A model generated the notes under the pieces. It saw nothing but the letters and a program-made list of their open reading frames with translations. It was not told where the DNA came from and made no database searches. 64,000 nucleotides of DNA from CBDCVY01 sp965223245 (lineage in GTDB: Bacteria > Nitrospinota > Nitrospinia > Nitrospinales > Nitrospinaceae): contig CBDCVY010000013.1 of assembly GCA_965223245.1 (NCBI GenBank), positions 3,162,001-3,226,000 on the forward strand, written 5' to 3'. Below are positions 18,499 to 27,355 of the stretch, one piece after another; the first letter of the stretch is position 1, and each line of letters begins with the position of its first letter. The translations under genes and the position numbers were made by a program.

Positions 18499-19922
18499 AT
18501 GCCACCATATTCGTCACCCACCATTGAGAAAGAAAATCCGAAAGGTTTATCAAAGCCCTTTGAAACGGTAATTAAAGTTGAAAATCTGAGTAAGTGCTAC
18601 CAGATTTTTAATAAACCTCATGACCGCCTTTTACAGATGCTCTTCCGGGGACGCAAAAAGTTTTCTCGCGATTTCTGGGCTCTCAACAATCTTTCCTTTG
18701 AAATTCAAAAAGGAGAAACCATTGGGATCATCGGCAAAAATGGTTCAGGGTAAATCCACCCTCCTTCAAACGATTTGTGGGACTTTAAATCCTACTTCCG
18801 GAACCATTCAAACCCATGGACGCATTGCCGCGCTATTGGAACTAGGCTTTGGATTTGACGTCGAGTTTACCGGCCGGGAAAATATTTACATGAACGCCAT
18901 GTTGTTAGGACTTTCAAAAGAGGAAATCGAAGCTCAATACGATAAAATTGTAGAGTTCGCCGATATCGGGGAGTTTATTGACCAACCCATTAAGACCTAT
19001 TCAAGTGGGATGACTGTCCGTTTAGCTTTTGCGGTGGTGGCTCATGTAAAAGCAGATATTTTAATTATTGATGAAGCCTTAAGTGTCGGTGATGCTTTTT
19101 TTGTACAGAAGTGTATGCGCTTTCTTCGCAATTTCATGAAAACCGGTACCATCTTGTTTGTAAGTCATGATATGGGGGCCATATTGAATTTTTGCAATAA
19201 AGCAATTTGGCTTGAAAACGGCAGTATCAAAGCCCAAGGTAAACCCAAAGAAATTACCGAACTCTATTTAGAAAATCAATACAATGCAGATTCCAGAGAG
19301 GAATCCTACACAACAAACGGAAACAGCAACAAAGACGAAGAACAAAAAAGCTCATCCCCAATAAAAGCAAATGAGAAACAACCAAGAGATATGCGCTTGG
19401 ATTTTATCAACCAAACCAACTTAAGAAACGATATTGAACTGTTTCCTTTTACTCCTGATTCATCCGAATTTGGAATTGGGGGTGCAAAAGTCCTTAACGT
19501 TCAGTTGATGGACTCTAAAAATCAACCTTTGTCTTGGGTTGTAGGCGGAGAAGCAGTCCGGTTGGTGGTTCACGCTGAGGTAAATAAAGATATCAAAAAT
19601 GTGATTATTGGGTTTCAGGTAAAAGACCGATTGGGCCAAGTCGTATTCGGCGATAATAGTTTTTTGAAATATTTATCCAATCCCGTCTATGCCAAATCTA
19701 ATGACCGTTTGGAAGGGATTTTTGATTTCCAAATGCCGCTCCTGCCTAATGGAGACTATACCATCATGGTCGCCATTGCCGAAAGGAACTCAAGAAAAAC
19801 ATCTCGTTTTAAACTGGATTCATGATGCCCTCGCCTTCAGGGTACATACCACCTCTGTAGTTCATGGTCTCATTGGAATTCCTATGAAAGACATTCAAGT
19901 CCATTCCAAAAAGTGTCGCTAA
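18499..19922 (+). pseudogene. Polysaccharide/teichoic-acid ABC transporter ATPase (Wzt type), two frameshifts
   Basis: ATP-binding subunit that with a Wzm-type permease exports O-antigen or capsule polysaccharide. The N-terminal frame ends GETIGIIGKNGSG and the next frame resumes GKSTLLQTICGTLNP: the frame breaks inside Walker A at CAGGGTAAA (18748-18751), where one G fewer restores GSGKST. The signature YSSGMTVRLAFAV, Walker B ADILIIDEALSVGD and the switch histidine VSHD are present. A Wzt_C-like carbohydrate-binding domain follows (about residues 300-470). A second surplus A at about 19782 truncates it; the neighbouring frame gives GTQEKHLVLNWIHDA to TAA at 19920-19922. No Wzm permease gene is in the window. 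Confidence 0.8.
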
Positions 19923-19929
19923 AGAGAAT

Positions 19930-20775
19930 ATGGAAAACAATTTGAACTTAACTGAAATGAAAGAAGAATTTTGGCGTAATGGTTACGTAAAGCTGGGAAC
20001 CATTTTTGACACAAATGAAGTTTCTATTCTTCTCAAAGTAATCTCTAACTTCGAGGGAATGAAGCAAAAGACACCACGAAGTGAAGCAAAAGTTTGATCA
20101 AGGAAATTATCCTTCATTTGAATCCATTTTTGTTATGGATGATGTTTTTAGTGATAATATTTTCGCCCTTGCCACTCGAAAAAAAATAATACTAGATAGC
20201 CTTTCTCATTTTTTTAATGATGATGCTTATCTCTATCATTGCAAAGTTCCCTTAAAATATCCAGCAATGCCAGGTTTTAAATACCCATCAGGACTACTAT
20301 TACTGGTATCAGATGGGTTGCATATATCCCGATATGGCCACTTGCTTCATTGCTCTTGACCCTTCAACAAAAGAAAAATGGATGCCTCAAGTTTATTCCC
20401 CAATCACATAATTGTGGGAGGATAGATCATATTCTTCACGATGGATTTTCCGATAGCGAATCAAATCCGGAGAGAACTCGTATCCTGAAAGAACGAAACG
20501 GAGAAGAATTTATGGAATTGAATCCCGGAGAAGCTGTGGTATTTCATTCCAACTTGTTACACGGCTCTTCGACTAATGACTCCCCTGATTCTCGAATTGC
20601 ATTAATCGGATGCTACAACACAAAACACAACAGCCCAATTAATCGTGACTGGACACACCCCCCTTACGCAAAGCAAGAAAGATTCGATGGGAAATTAGAT
20701 GAATCTTACCTGAATAAACTTCCAGACATGTCCGTCTCATTCAAAGAAACGCTCCCATCCACCGCATCTATTTAA
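19930..20775 (+). pseudogene. Phytanoyl-CoA dioxygenase (PhyH) family protein, three frameshifts
   Basis: Fe(II)/2-oxoglutarate-dependent oxygenase family. The reading starts MENNLNLTEMKEEFW at 19930, seven nt after the Wzt gene. Frame breaks occur near 20060-20090, at CCC 20283-20285 and at AAAAA near 20383. With one C removed the metal site appears as FKYHQDYYYWYQMG (HxD). With one A removed the text continues DPSTKENGCLKFIPQSHN. The distal histidine and 2OG arginine lie in HSNLLHGSSTNDSPDSRIAL. Restored length is about 280 residues. Given the Wzt neighbour, hydroxylation of a surface glycan or lipid precursor is possible, as inference only. Confidence 0.7.
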
Positions 20776-21082
20776 TTCTCAACAAATTCTCTAGTTATCA
20801 AAGAAATTCCAACTAGATATGTGGTACAAGTAGTTTGTTAAGATCAGCATCATGTGGCGGACATGCTAGGATTCAGTGAGGTGGCAAATCCCATAGAAGC
20901 GTATAAAGGTTACCATAATGATGACCGGGTTATCGCCTTGCTTGCATATGGACTTAGAAATCAAAAAATGTCGCCACTAATAGAAGATCGATGCGAATGG
21001 ATTGAGCTAGCACGATAGTTTAAAATAATGGCTTAAATTGATACGAAGAGTAGAAACTTTTTCTAAATGAACTCAAAAAAAA
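20776..21082. other. Intergenic region with a short open frame
   Basis: Between the PhyH-like and VOC genes. It contains only the 51-codon frame at 20863-21018 listed separately; no promoter or terminator is convincing. Confidence 0.35.
20863..21018 (+). pseudogene. Short fragment resembling the end of a phage terminase large subunit
   Basis: A 51-codon frame reads MLGFSEVANPIEAY, then KGYHNDDRVIALLAYGLRN. The GYHNDD-R-I-AL pattern resembles the metal-binding (H/N)DD-V-M-L segment near the C-terminus of T4-like TerL nuclease domains. An in-frame stop lies just upstream, so if the identification is right this is a remnant. The similarity is judged by eye only and is weak. Confidence 0.25.
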
Positions 21083-21485
21083 ATGAGAAATCCTAACAAT
21101 GTATTTCACTTAGCGATTCCCTGTGCTTCATTAGAGGAAACCGAAGATTATTATGTCAACAAACTCGGAGTAAGGTTAGCGCGGCGATATTCGGATCGAA
21201 TCACTTTGGACTTTTTTGGTGACCAAATCGTTTGCCATTTATGCCCGGAAAAAGTGGATCCTGTTCCACAAATGTATCCCAGGCATTTTGGAGTAACTTT
21301 TAAAGATAAAAAAGAGTTTGATAGTTTATTAAACCTGGCTCAACAAAAGGAGCTTGAATTTTTCAAAGAACCTTTTGTCAGGTTTGAAGGGATGGAGGAA
21401 GAACACCATACTTTCTTTTTTAAAAGATCCTTCAAATAATTTATTGGAGTTTAAGTATTATAAAAATTCTCAAATGATGTATTAA
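21083..21485 (+). CDS. VOC family (glyoxalase/dioxygenase fold) protein, one frameshift near the 3' end
   Basis: Opens MRNPNNVFHLAIPCASLEET, a typical first beta-alpha unit of the vicinal oxygen chelate fold with a metal-ligand His at residue 9. It continues through EDYYVNKLGVRLARRYSDR, a second HFGVTF unit and HHTFFF. At a T-run near 21416-21421 the frame shifts to FKRSFK and stop. With one T fewer it reads FLKDPSNNLLEFKYYK and ends at TAA 21483-21485, the normal VOC ending with the Glu ligand in LLEF. Restored length is 133 residues. The substrate is unknown. Confidence 0.75.
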
Positions 21486-21550
21486 TTTAGTTTTTTCAAA
21501 TATCCTATCCAGATTTCAAAAATTATATTCCAAAAATTTTTAGTTGGATT

Positions 21551-21645
21551 AGGCGGGGACTACCGAATAAATCTTATAAGCTTAATAAAATAAAGGTCTT
21601 TTCTCAATTCAATTTTTTCAACTTGCCCCCAAAGTTGCCCCTTAT
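21551..21645 (+). repeat. Imperfect direct repeat copy 1, possible left attachment region of a tmRNA-targeting element
   Basis: Begins AGGCGGGG (shared with the ssrA 3' end at 38645-38652), passes through AATAAATCTTATAA and ends with TTGCCCCCAAAGTTGCCCC. A second, diverged copy in the same orientation lies at 26040-26135. The TGCCCC-type motifs recur in the promoter of the P4-type integrase at 38469-38524, which suggests integrase arm-binding sites. The att interpretation is inference. Confidence 0.45.
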
Positions 21646-21738
21646 TTTTAACAGTACTTTTTAGAAAAAAATTTGTCGAAACAAAATTGAAACCGAAGCT
21701 AATTGAAGAAAATAAATGAAAAAATTATTTATATAACA

Positions 21739-21770
21739 AAAGGGCCAAAGCCCAAAAGCTTTGGCCCTTT
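21739..21770 (-). terminator. Intrinsic-type terminator after the repeat-protein gene
   Basis: AAAGGGCCAAAGC pairs perfectly with GCTTTGGCCCTTT around a six-base loop (13-bp stem). On the minus strand it lies 28 nt past the final stop of the DNRLRE/PPC protein and is followed by TTTT and an A+T-rich stretch. The A-run on the other side makes it potentially bidirectional. Confidence 0.75.
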
Positions 21771-21797
21771 AAACTTTTTAATAACCGCTATTTAAAT

Positions 21798-22523
21798 TCA
21801 AGGACCTTGAAGATCTAGGTTATAGTCCCCAGACTCATTGCCTCCCGAATCGGCAACCACAATTGTATAGGTTCCAGTAACATTCAAAGTACAACCATCC
21901 GCAACATCCAGGGTCAATAAACCAGAATTACCACCACTAGCTGCTTGCGAACACAATGTCGTGCCATCAGGCCCTCAATATCCAAAGGGCTGCTTCTATT
22001 CCTCCAGTAAGAGGTTGCATCTCAACTGTTGGAGTATCCCCAGAAGTACCTGAAAATGTATAACCATCCAGATCAACGAAAGGACTTATCGTGCGAGTCA
22101 CATCATCCCCCATAGTTAATTGCTTCCGTATCAGCCATTGGATTCCTTCGCTGTAATAACATCTCGTAATCCCCAGACTCATTGCCGAATCCCGAATCGG
22201 CGACCACAACTGTATGAGTTCCTGTAACATCCAAGGTACAACCATCCGCAACATCCAGAGTCAATAAACCAGAGTTGCCACCACTGGCTGCTTGGGAACA
22301 CAATGTTGTCCCATCCGGCCTCAATACCCAAAGAGCTGCCTCTATTCCTCCCGTAAGAGGTTTCATTCGTATCCACAACTGATCTCCCAATGTTCCTGAA
22401 AATGTATAACCATCCAGATCAACGAAAGGACTTATCGTGCGAGTCACATCATCCCCATAGTTAATTGCTTCCGTATCAGCCATTGGATTCCTTCGCTGTA
22501 ATAACATCTCGTAATCCCCAGAC
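21798..22523 (-). pseudogene. Out-of-frame C-terminal repeats of the DNRLRE/PPC protein
   Basis: Continuation of the large secreted-protein gene after its frame is lost at 22.5-22.6 kb. It encodes two more PPC-like units in pieces (for example TISPFVDLDGYTFSGT and ESGDYEMLLQRRNPM) and the natural end ESGDYNLDLQGP with TGA at 21800-21798. The unit nearest the 3' end has drifted most. Either recombination among repeats or assembly error broke the frame. Confidence 0.6.
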
Positions 22524-23130
22524 TCATTGCCACCCGAATCGGCGACCACAACTGTATGAGTTCCTGTAACATCCAAGGTACAATGTTGTCCCCATCCGTA
22601 AGAGGCAACATCCCAATGTTCCTGAAAATGTATAACCATCCAGATCAACCAGAGTCAATAAACCAGAGTTGCCACCACTGGCTGCTTGGGAACACAATGT
22701 TGTCCCATCCGGCCTCAATACCCAAAGAGCTGCCTCTATTCCTCCCGTAAGAGGTTTCATTCGTATCCACAACTGATCTCCCAATGTTCCTGAAAATGTA
22801 TAACCATCCAGATCAACGAAAGGACTTATCGTGCGAGTCACATCATCCCCATAGTTAATTGCTTCCGTACCAGCCATTGGATTCCTTCGCTGTAATAACA
22901 TCTCGTAATCCCCAGACTCATTGCCACCCGAATCGGCGACCACAACTGTATGAGTTCCTGTAACATCCAAGGTACAACCATCCGCAACATCCAGAGTCAA
23001 TAAACCAGAGTTGCCACCACTGGCTGCTTGGGAACACAATGTTGTCCCATCCGGCCTCAATACCCAAAGAGCTGCCTCTATTCCTCCCGTAAGAGGTTTC
23101 ATTCGTATCCACAACTGATCTCCCAATGTA
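21827..23130. repeat. Tandem DNA repeats of about 342-345 bp (four units)
   Basis: Units begin at 21827, 22171, 22516 and 22910, each with CCCCAGACTCATTGCC on the plus strand. Each encodes a 114-residue PPC-like domain. The middle units are nearly identical over long stretches; the 21827 unit is more diverged. The unit at 22516 is about 394 bp long and scrambled: part of a unit is interrupted by a short piece ending CCAGATCAAC before the repeat resumes at CAGAGTCAAT. Confidence 0.85.
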
Positions 23131-25697
23131 CCCTTAAAGGTAAAACTATCTTGATCACCTACAGGTGTTATAGTTTCAGATACAATATCACTGTATTTAA
23201 TATCAACGTTATAGTTGAATCCATCGACCAACGTATCCATTCCATTGGGGTTTGCAACCGTAACGTCTTCAAAACCTTTTGAGCATGGAGGAGTTCTGGC
23301 AATCAACGTTTGGGAGTTCACAAAAGTAACGTTAGCGGATTGACTGCAAATAGTCACATCCGTATTGGAAGTAAAATTTTCCCCAGAAACAGTAATAAAT
23401 TCCCCGCCCGTGGCTGCACCCATATTGGGATTCACCGCTAAAATATCGGGAGGTAAAATTGGCACTGGAGAATAAATTATCGTGATCTTGGGTCTACCGG
23501 ATGCAGCTTCACTGGAATTGAAATCGATCCCATCATTCACTCCGGAAGCACTGCGAACAATAATCCCATCATTTGGGATACTGCCATCGATCCAACCCTG
23601 TATCAAAGCAATTCCATCCAGGTTAAGATCAATAATATTCTCCCCAAACTGCCCGGGAGTGATTGTTCCCAATAAAGTGCTTCCAATTGAAGTGATATCA
23701 TTCCAAGTTACAGTACCTTCGCTCCAAGAATTGTCTACAGAGTACAATTCATAGGGGCCTCCACTGATATTGGTCAAATTGAAATGAACGCTTACAGACT
23801 GTACATTTGCATTTGAGGGAACACCTGATAAGTTCCAATGAATCACTGAGCGGACTTCACCAAAACCGTTTGCGTCTTGGTCAGACCCATCTGCCAAAAG
23901 AACAATATCAGAGCCAAAGTTGTCGGTTGGGCTGGACTCACGAATCGTAGCGTCCTCGTCGGCATCCTCCATCACCATCACTTCTGAACCTGGTGTGTAA
24001 GTCACTTTTAAGATTGGCCTTCCCGAAGCAGCTTCACGTGAGTTCATATCGATGCCATTGGTGGTAACAACCGTCCGAATCGCTACGCCATTATTAGGAA
24101 CGATGCCATCCACCCAATCTTGAATCAATTGGATTCCATCCTGATTTAAATCGATGACATTCTCATTGAATTGAAAAGGAAGAATGGTTCCCAACGAGGT
24201 GGTTCCAAAATTAGAACCTAAGCTGTTCCACGTTACGGTACCTTCATCCCAAGCCGTATCGTTAGATACAATTTGATAATTACCACTACTGACATCGAAC
24301 AGATCTAAGGTAATACTCGCCGATTGAATCACCGACCCTGCGGGGATAACACTTAAATCCCAGGCAATGACCGAAACCAACTCCCCCCCGCCATCATCAC
24401 CATCGGCACTGAGGAAAGTTTCACTTCCGAAGTTGGTATTCGGTGCGTTTTCGCTCACATAGGAATCTTTTTCCGGTTCAAAGCTTTCCATAGGCATGGG
24501 AGAATCCATGTAGACTACCTTAAGTCTAGGCCGTGTAGTTGCCACTGCTGCTTCACTGGAATTGATCACAATGCCGTCGTTGGTTCCACTGGATTGGATC
24601 ACAATACCATTGTTATTGTTCGAATCATTGATCCAGCTCTGAATCAAATCCTCACCATCTTTGTTGAGAATGATCTCATTTTCCCCAAACTGTCCTGGGG
24701 TAATGGTACCTAGTAAAGTGGCCCCGACACTTGGAGCAATGCCATTCCAATCAACCGTTCCTTCATTCCAGGAAGTGCCTACAGAATAAATTTCATAGTT
24801 GCCGGAACTTACATTTGTTAAATCCAGAAAAATACTGGCGGATTGAACCATTGCCGTGGGAGAAATAGAAGAAACATCCCATTTAACCACTGACTGCAAT
24901 TCGCCAAACAATCCGTTGCCGGGATCTTGCGCGACACCATCCGCACTCAAGGATGTATCGTTTCCAAAATTACTGGTCGGTGAAGTTTCACGAATGGAAG
25001 AATCTTCCGTTCCTGCATAAGTAGGGCTGGGTGATACACCATTCTGGAAACTCTGCATTGTTGCAGATGCGGTGGTGTAATCAACTGTCAGTTTGGGCCG
25101 CGTGGTTGCCGAAGCCGCTTCTCGGCTATTGGCATCAATTCCATTGTTGGTGCCGCCACTGCGAATGATGATCCCATTATTGGGAGTACCACCATTAACC
25201 CATCCTTGAACTAAACTGACTCCCGCTGGGTTTAAATTAATAACATTTTGCCCAAAGTTTCCTGGAGAAATGGTACCTAATATCATACCACCTATATCTG
25301 AAGCGATATCACCGTATGTGACACCCCCTTCAGTCCAACCTGTATCCACCGAATAAATTTCGTAAGGACCACTACTAGTATCGGTAATTTCCAGAGAAAT
25401 ACTGGCCGATTGCACTGTTGCTCCCGAGGGAATAGCCGAGACATCCCATTGAATTACGGATACGACTTCCCCAAAAAGTCCGTTACCAGGGTCTTGATCG
25501 GTTCCGTCAGCACTTAAAAAAGTTTCAGAGCCAAAGTTACTGGTGGGAGAGGTTTGTCGAAGAAAAGAGTCCTGCGTTCCCGCATAAGTTCCATCGGGAA
25601 ACACTCCGTCTTGAAACTCAGTTGTGGTTTGAGCGAAAGCTAATGAATTTAAAAACAAGAACAACAGGAAAACAAGTACGGAAACTATTTTCTTCAT
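22524..25697 (-). CDS. Large secreted protein: signal peptide, four DNRLRE domains, IPT/TIG domain, PPC-like repeats
   Basis: Signal peptide MKKIVSVLVFLLFLFLNSLAFAQ is followed by four homologous modules of about 170-190 residues, each starting like TPTSNFGSETFLSADG and ending GRPKLTV-type. This is the DNRLRE (CBM96-like) beta-sandwich pattern, spanning roughly residues 24-740. An IPT/TIG Ig-like domain (ILAVNPNMGAATGGEFITVSGENF) covers about 747-825. PPC-like units then start with DGYTFSGTLGDQLWIRMKP. The frame ends in garbled sequence (CCLLRMGTTLYLG) within a rearranged repeat, so the native protein is longer. Probably exported to the surface or medium for adhesion or glycan binding. No C-terminal sorting signal is clear. 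Confidence 0.8.
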   Translation of the reverse strand: MKKIVSVLVFLLFLFLNSLAFAQTTTEFQDGVFPDGTYAGTQDSFLRQTSPTSNFGSETFLSADGTDQDPGNGLFGEVVSVIQWDVSAIPSGATVQSASISLEITDTSSGPYEIYSVDTGWTEGGVTYGDIASDIGGMILGTISPGNFGQNVINLNPAGVSLVQGWVNGGTPNNGIIIRSGGTNNGIDANSREAASATTRPKLTVDYTTASATMQSFQNGVSPSPTYAGTEDSSIRETSPTSNFGNDTSLSADGVAQDPGNGLFGELQSVVKWDVSSISPTAMVQSASIFLDLTNVSSGNYEIYSVGTSWNEGTVDWNGIAPSVGATLLGTITPGQFGENEIILNKDGEDLIQSWINDSNNNNGIVIQSSGTNDGIVINSSEAAVATTRPRLKVVYMDSPMPMESFEPEKDSYVSENAPNTNFGSETFLSADGDDGGGELVSVIAWDLSVIPAGSVIQSASITLDLFDVSSGNYQIVSNDTAWDEGTVTWNSLGSNFGTTSLGTILPFQFNENVIDLNQDGIQLIQDWVDGIVPNNGVAIRTVVTTNGIDMNSREAASGRPILKVTYTPGSEVMVMEDADEDATIRESSPTDNFGSDIVLLADGSDQDANGFGEVRSVIHWNLSGVPSNANVQSVSVHFNLTNISGGPYELYSVDNSWSEGTVTWNDITSIGSTLLGTITPGQFGENIIDLNLDGIALIQGWIDGSIPNDGIIVRSASGVNDGIDFNSSEAASGRPKITIIYSPVPILPPDILAVNPNMGAATGGEFITVSGENFTSNTDVTICSQSANVTFVNSQTLIARTPPCSKGFEDVTVANPNGMDTLVDGFNYNVDIKYSDIVSETITPVGDQDSFTFKGTLGDQLWIRMKPLTGGIEAALWVLRPDGTTLCSQAASGGNSGLLTLDVADGCTLDVTGTHTVVVADSGGNESGDYEMLLQRRNPMAGTEAINYGDDVTRTISPFVDLDGYTFSGTLGDQLWIRMKPLTGGIEAALWVLRPDGTTLCSQAASGGNSGLLTLVDLDGYTFSGTLGCCLLRMGTTLYLGCYRNSYSCGRRFGWQ

Positions 25698-26158
25698 AAT
25701 CCCCCCCTGAATGGAATAATGGTAAGAAAGGTTAGCCTAAATTTGCTACGAACATGGAGCGTGCAAGATTAGGCCAATATTAAATTAAAATTATTTTTAG
25801 TCAATGAATTTTAATTACCTCTTTTTGATTAAGAACTGTTTTCTTAAAGCGAAATGAATATCGCTCGAACCTTTTTTAATAAGAACAATAAACTTCACAT
25901 GTGGAAAGAGCAAGTGCACCTTAGTTGCTACTGAACAATATGAAGCTAGGGTCATTTACCATTTAATTTAAAATAGATATGCTAACCCTTTATGATGGAA
26001 GGGGAATATCATTGCGGAAGAAATTCACAAATTATTTTTAGCCGGGGATACAACCAAATAAATCTTATAAATCCAATTTTATAAATATTTTAACTCTATT
26101 CAATTTTTCCAACTTGCCCCAAATGTTGCCCCATATTCAACTTATCTTTACTACTTTA
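25698..26158. other. Intergenic region carrying the second repeat copy (461 nt)
   Basis: Upstream region of the secreted-protein gene plus the repeat at 26040-26135. A+T-rich; no gene seen. Confidence 0.45.
26040..26135 (+). repeat. Imperfect direct repeat copy 2, possible internal attachment region
   Basis: Begins AGCCGGGG, includes AAATAAATCTTATAA and ends AACTTGCCCC then AAATGTTGCCCC. It aligns over about 95 bp with 21551-21645 in the same orientation, with the two blocks AATAAATCTTATAA and CAACTTGCCCC being best conserved. Together the copies bracket the secreted-protein gene. Confidence 0.45.
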
Positions 26159-27130
26159 TCAATCATCTTTATTCATAACGTGATTGCAATAATCGCAAAA
26201 TTCATCGCTATCTCCAGAAACGTTATTAGGATTAAGTTCAGTTTCACAACGAATACAACTTCCCAATTCTAATCCACAGGTTAAACACCCAACAAAGTCA
26301 TCAGTAATAATGTATGTACTACTCCCGCATCCTGAACAATTATCCACTGGGGGTTGTGCTCCTTCTTTAGCAGCAATATAATTTTCACTGAAAAATTCAG
26401 AATCGAGTACATACTCAAGAATTTGTTCAAAGGGAATTATATTTCCACAAAACCGACAATAGCATTCTGCACTTTCATATTCTTTGTTTTCAGGATTATT
26501 TTGTTTTACAAGGTCAGAATAACACTGAGGACAGATCATTGACCAACTGGTTATTCCAACCTTTTTGAATGGCCAATTGACCTTAGATAATGTTTTTTGA
26601 CAATCATCGAGTTCCCTCTCGTAAACCTCCTCGACTTCCAACATTTTATCCCAAACATTTCCAAAGACATCTTTCGGTTTCTCTCCAATAAGATTTAACA
26701 AGTCAATAATAATCGGTAATGCCTTAGAAACCACTTCGCGAACTGCCTCAGGTTTTTCCTTAGTAAAGTAATGCTCTAATTCATTTCGGATATTGTTCAA
26801 ATTCTTCATATGGGATTGATCAATCTCAATACTAAAATCCTTAAAACGTTGCCCAATAGTCACAAAATCTATAGTTTTTTTATCATTAGGTACAAATTGT
26901 AGGTTTTGATCTTTATCTATCATTGGTTTATATTTCATGTAGATAACATCTTTTGCTTCAATCTTTGGATCTATACTTTGAGCTTTATTTATGAGTACGT
27001 ATTTGGCAAGGAGAAGAACACCTGAATATAAATTACGGGTAGCCGACAATAATCGATTCTCGTCTTCAGATTCATAATCATTAATACCTAACTGGATTGA
27101 TAACACTGCATTTTGGAATAAACTATTCAT
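26159..27130 (-). CDS. HEPN-like domain plus multi-zinc-ribbon protein
   Basis: 323 residues. The N-terminal half is all-helical (LFQNAVLSIQLGI through AKYVLI). It contains RNELEH at residues 115-120, the R-x4-H motif of HEPN ribonucleases (IRNELEHYFT). The C-terminal half has successive zinc-ribbon-like knuckles: CPQC...CRFCG, CSGCG...CLTCG, CIRC...CDYC. HEPN RNases with nucleic-acid-binding ribbons occur in defence and toxin systems, and the position inside a mobile region fits that. No antitoxin partner is adjacent. Function is inferred from motifs only. Confidence 0.55.
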   Translation of the reverse strand: MNSLFQNAVLSIQLGINDYESEDENRLLSATRNLYSGVLLLAKYVLINKAQSIDPKIEAKDVIYMKYKPMIDKDQNLQFVPNDKKTIDFVTIGQRFKDFSIEIDQSHMKNLNNIRNELEHYFTKEKPEAVREVVSKALPIIIDLLNLIGEKPKDVFGNVWDKMLEVEEVYERELDDCQKTLSKVNWPFKKVGITSWSMICPQCYSDLVKQNNPENKEYESAECYCRFCGNIIPFEQILEYVLDSEFFSENYIAAKEGAQPPVDNCSGCGSSTYIITDDFVGCLTCGLELGSCIRCETELNPNNVSGDSDEFCDYCNHVMNKDD

Positions 27131-27355
27131 TTATTAGAAATTATAAGGTGGTTTAAAAATAAATTAGCTAATTTATTTAAATTCTCATCTGCATTAAACT
27201 AGATGCATAACTCTTGATTTAAGGTTACTTTTAAATAACTTGTTCACTTAGAAAAATATTTTATTCTTATGTATCTGAATGGATATTTGCTAAATCAATT
27301 CGAGGATGCTGTTCTAGTTTCTCCCATCTTTACCAATCTTAGAACTATATTTATA

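Larger units (their letters stand above)
21486..21797. other. Intergenic region carrying a repeat and a terminator
   Basis: Holds the att-like repeat (21551-21645) and the hairpin at 21739-21770; no gene is visible. Confidence 0.5.

Noticed and set aside
21827..23130. CRISPR array
   Set aside because: The repeats are about 342 bp, protein-coding and head-to-tail without spacers.
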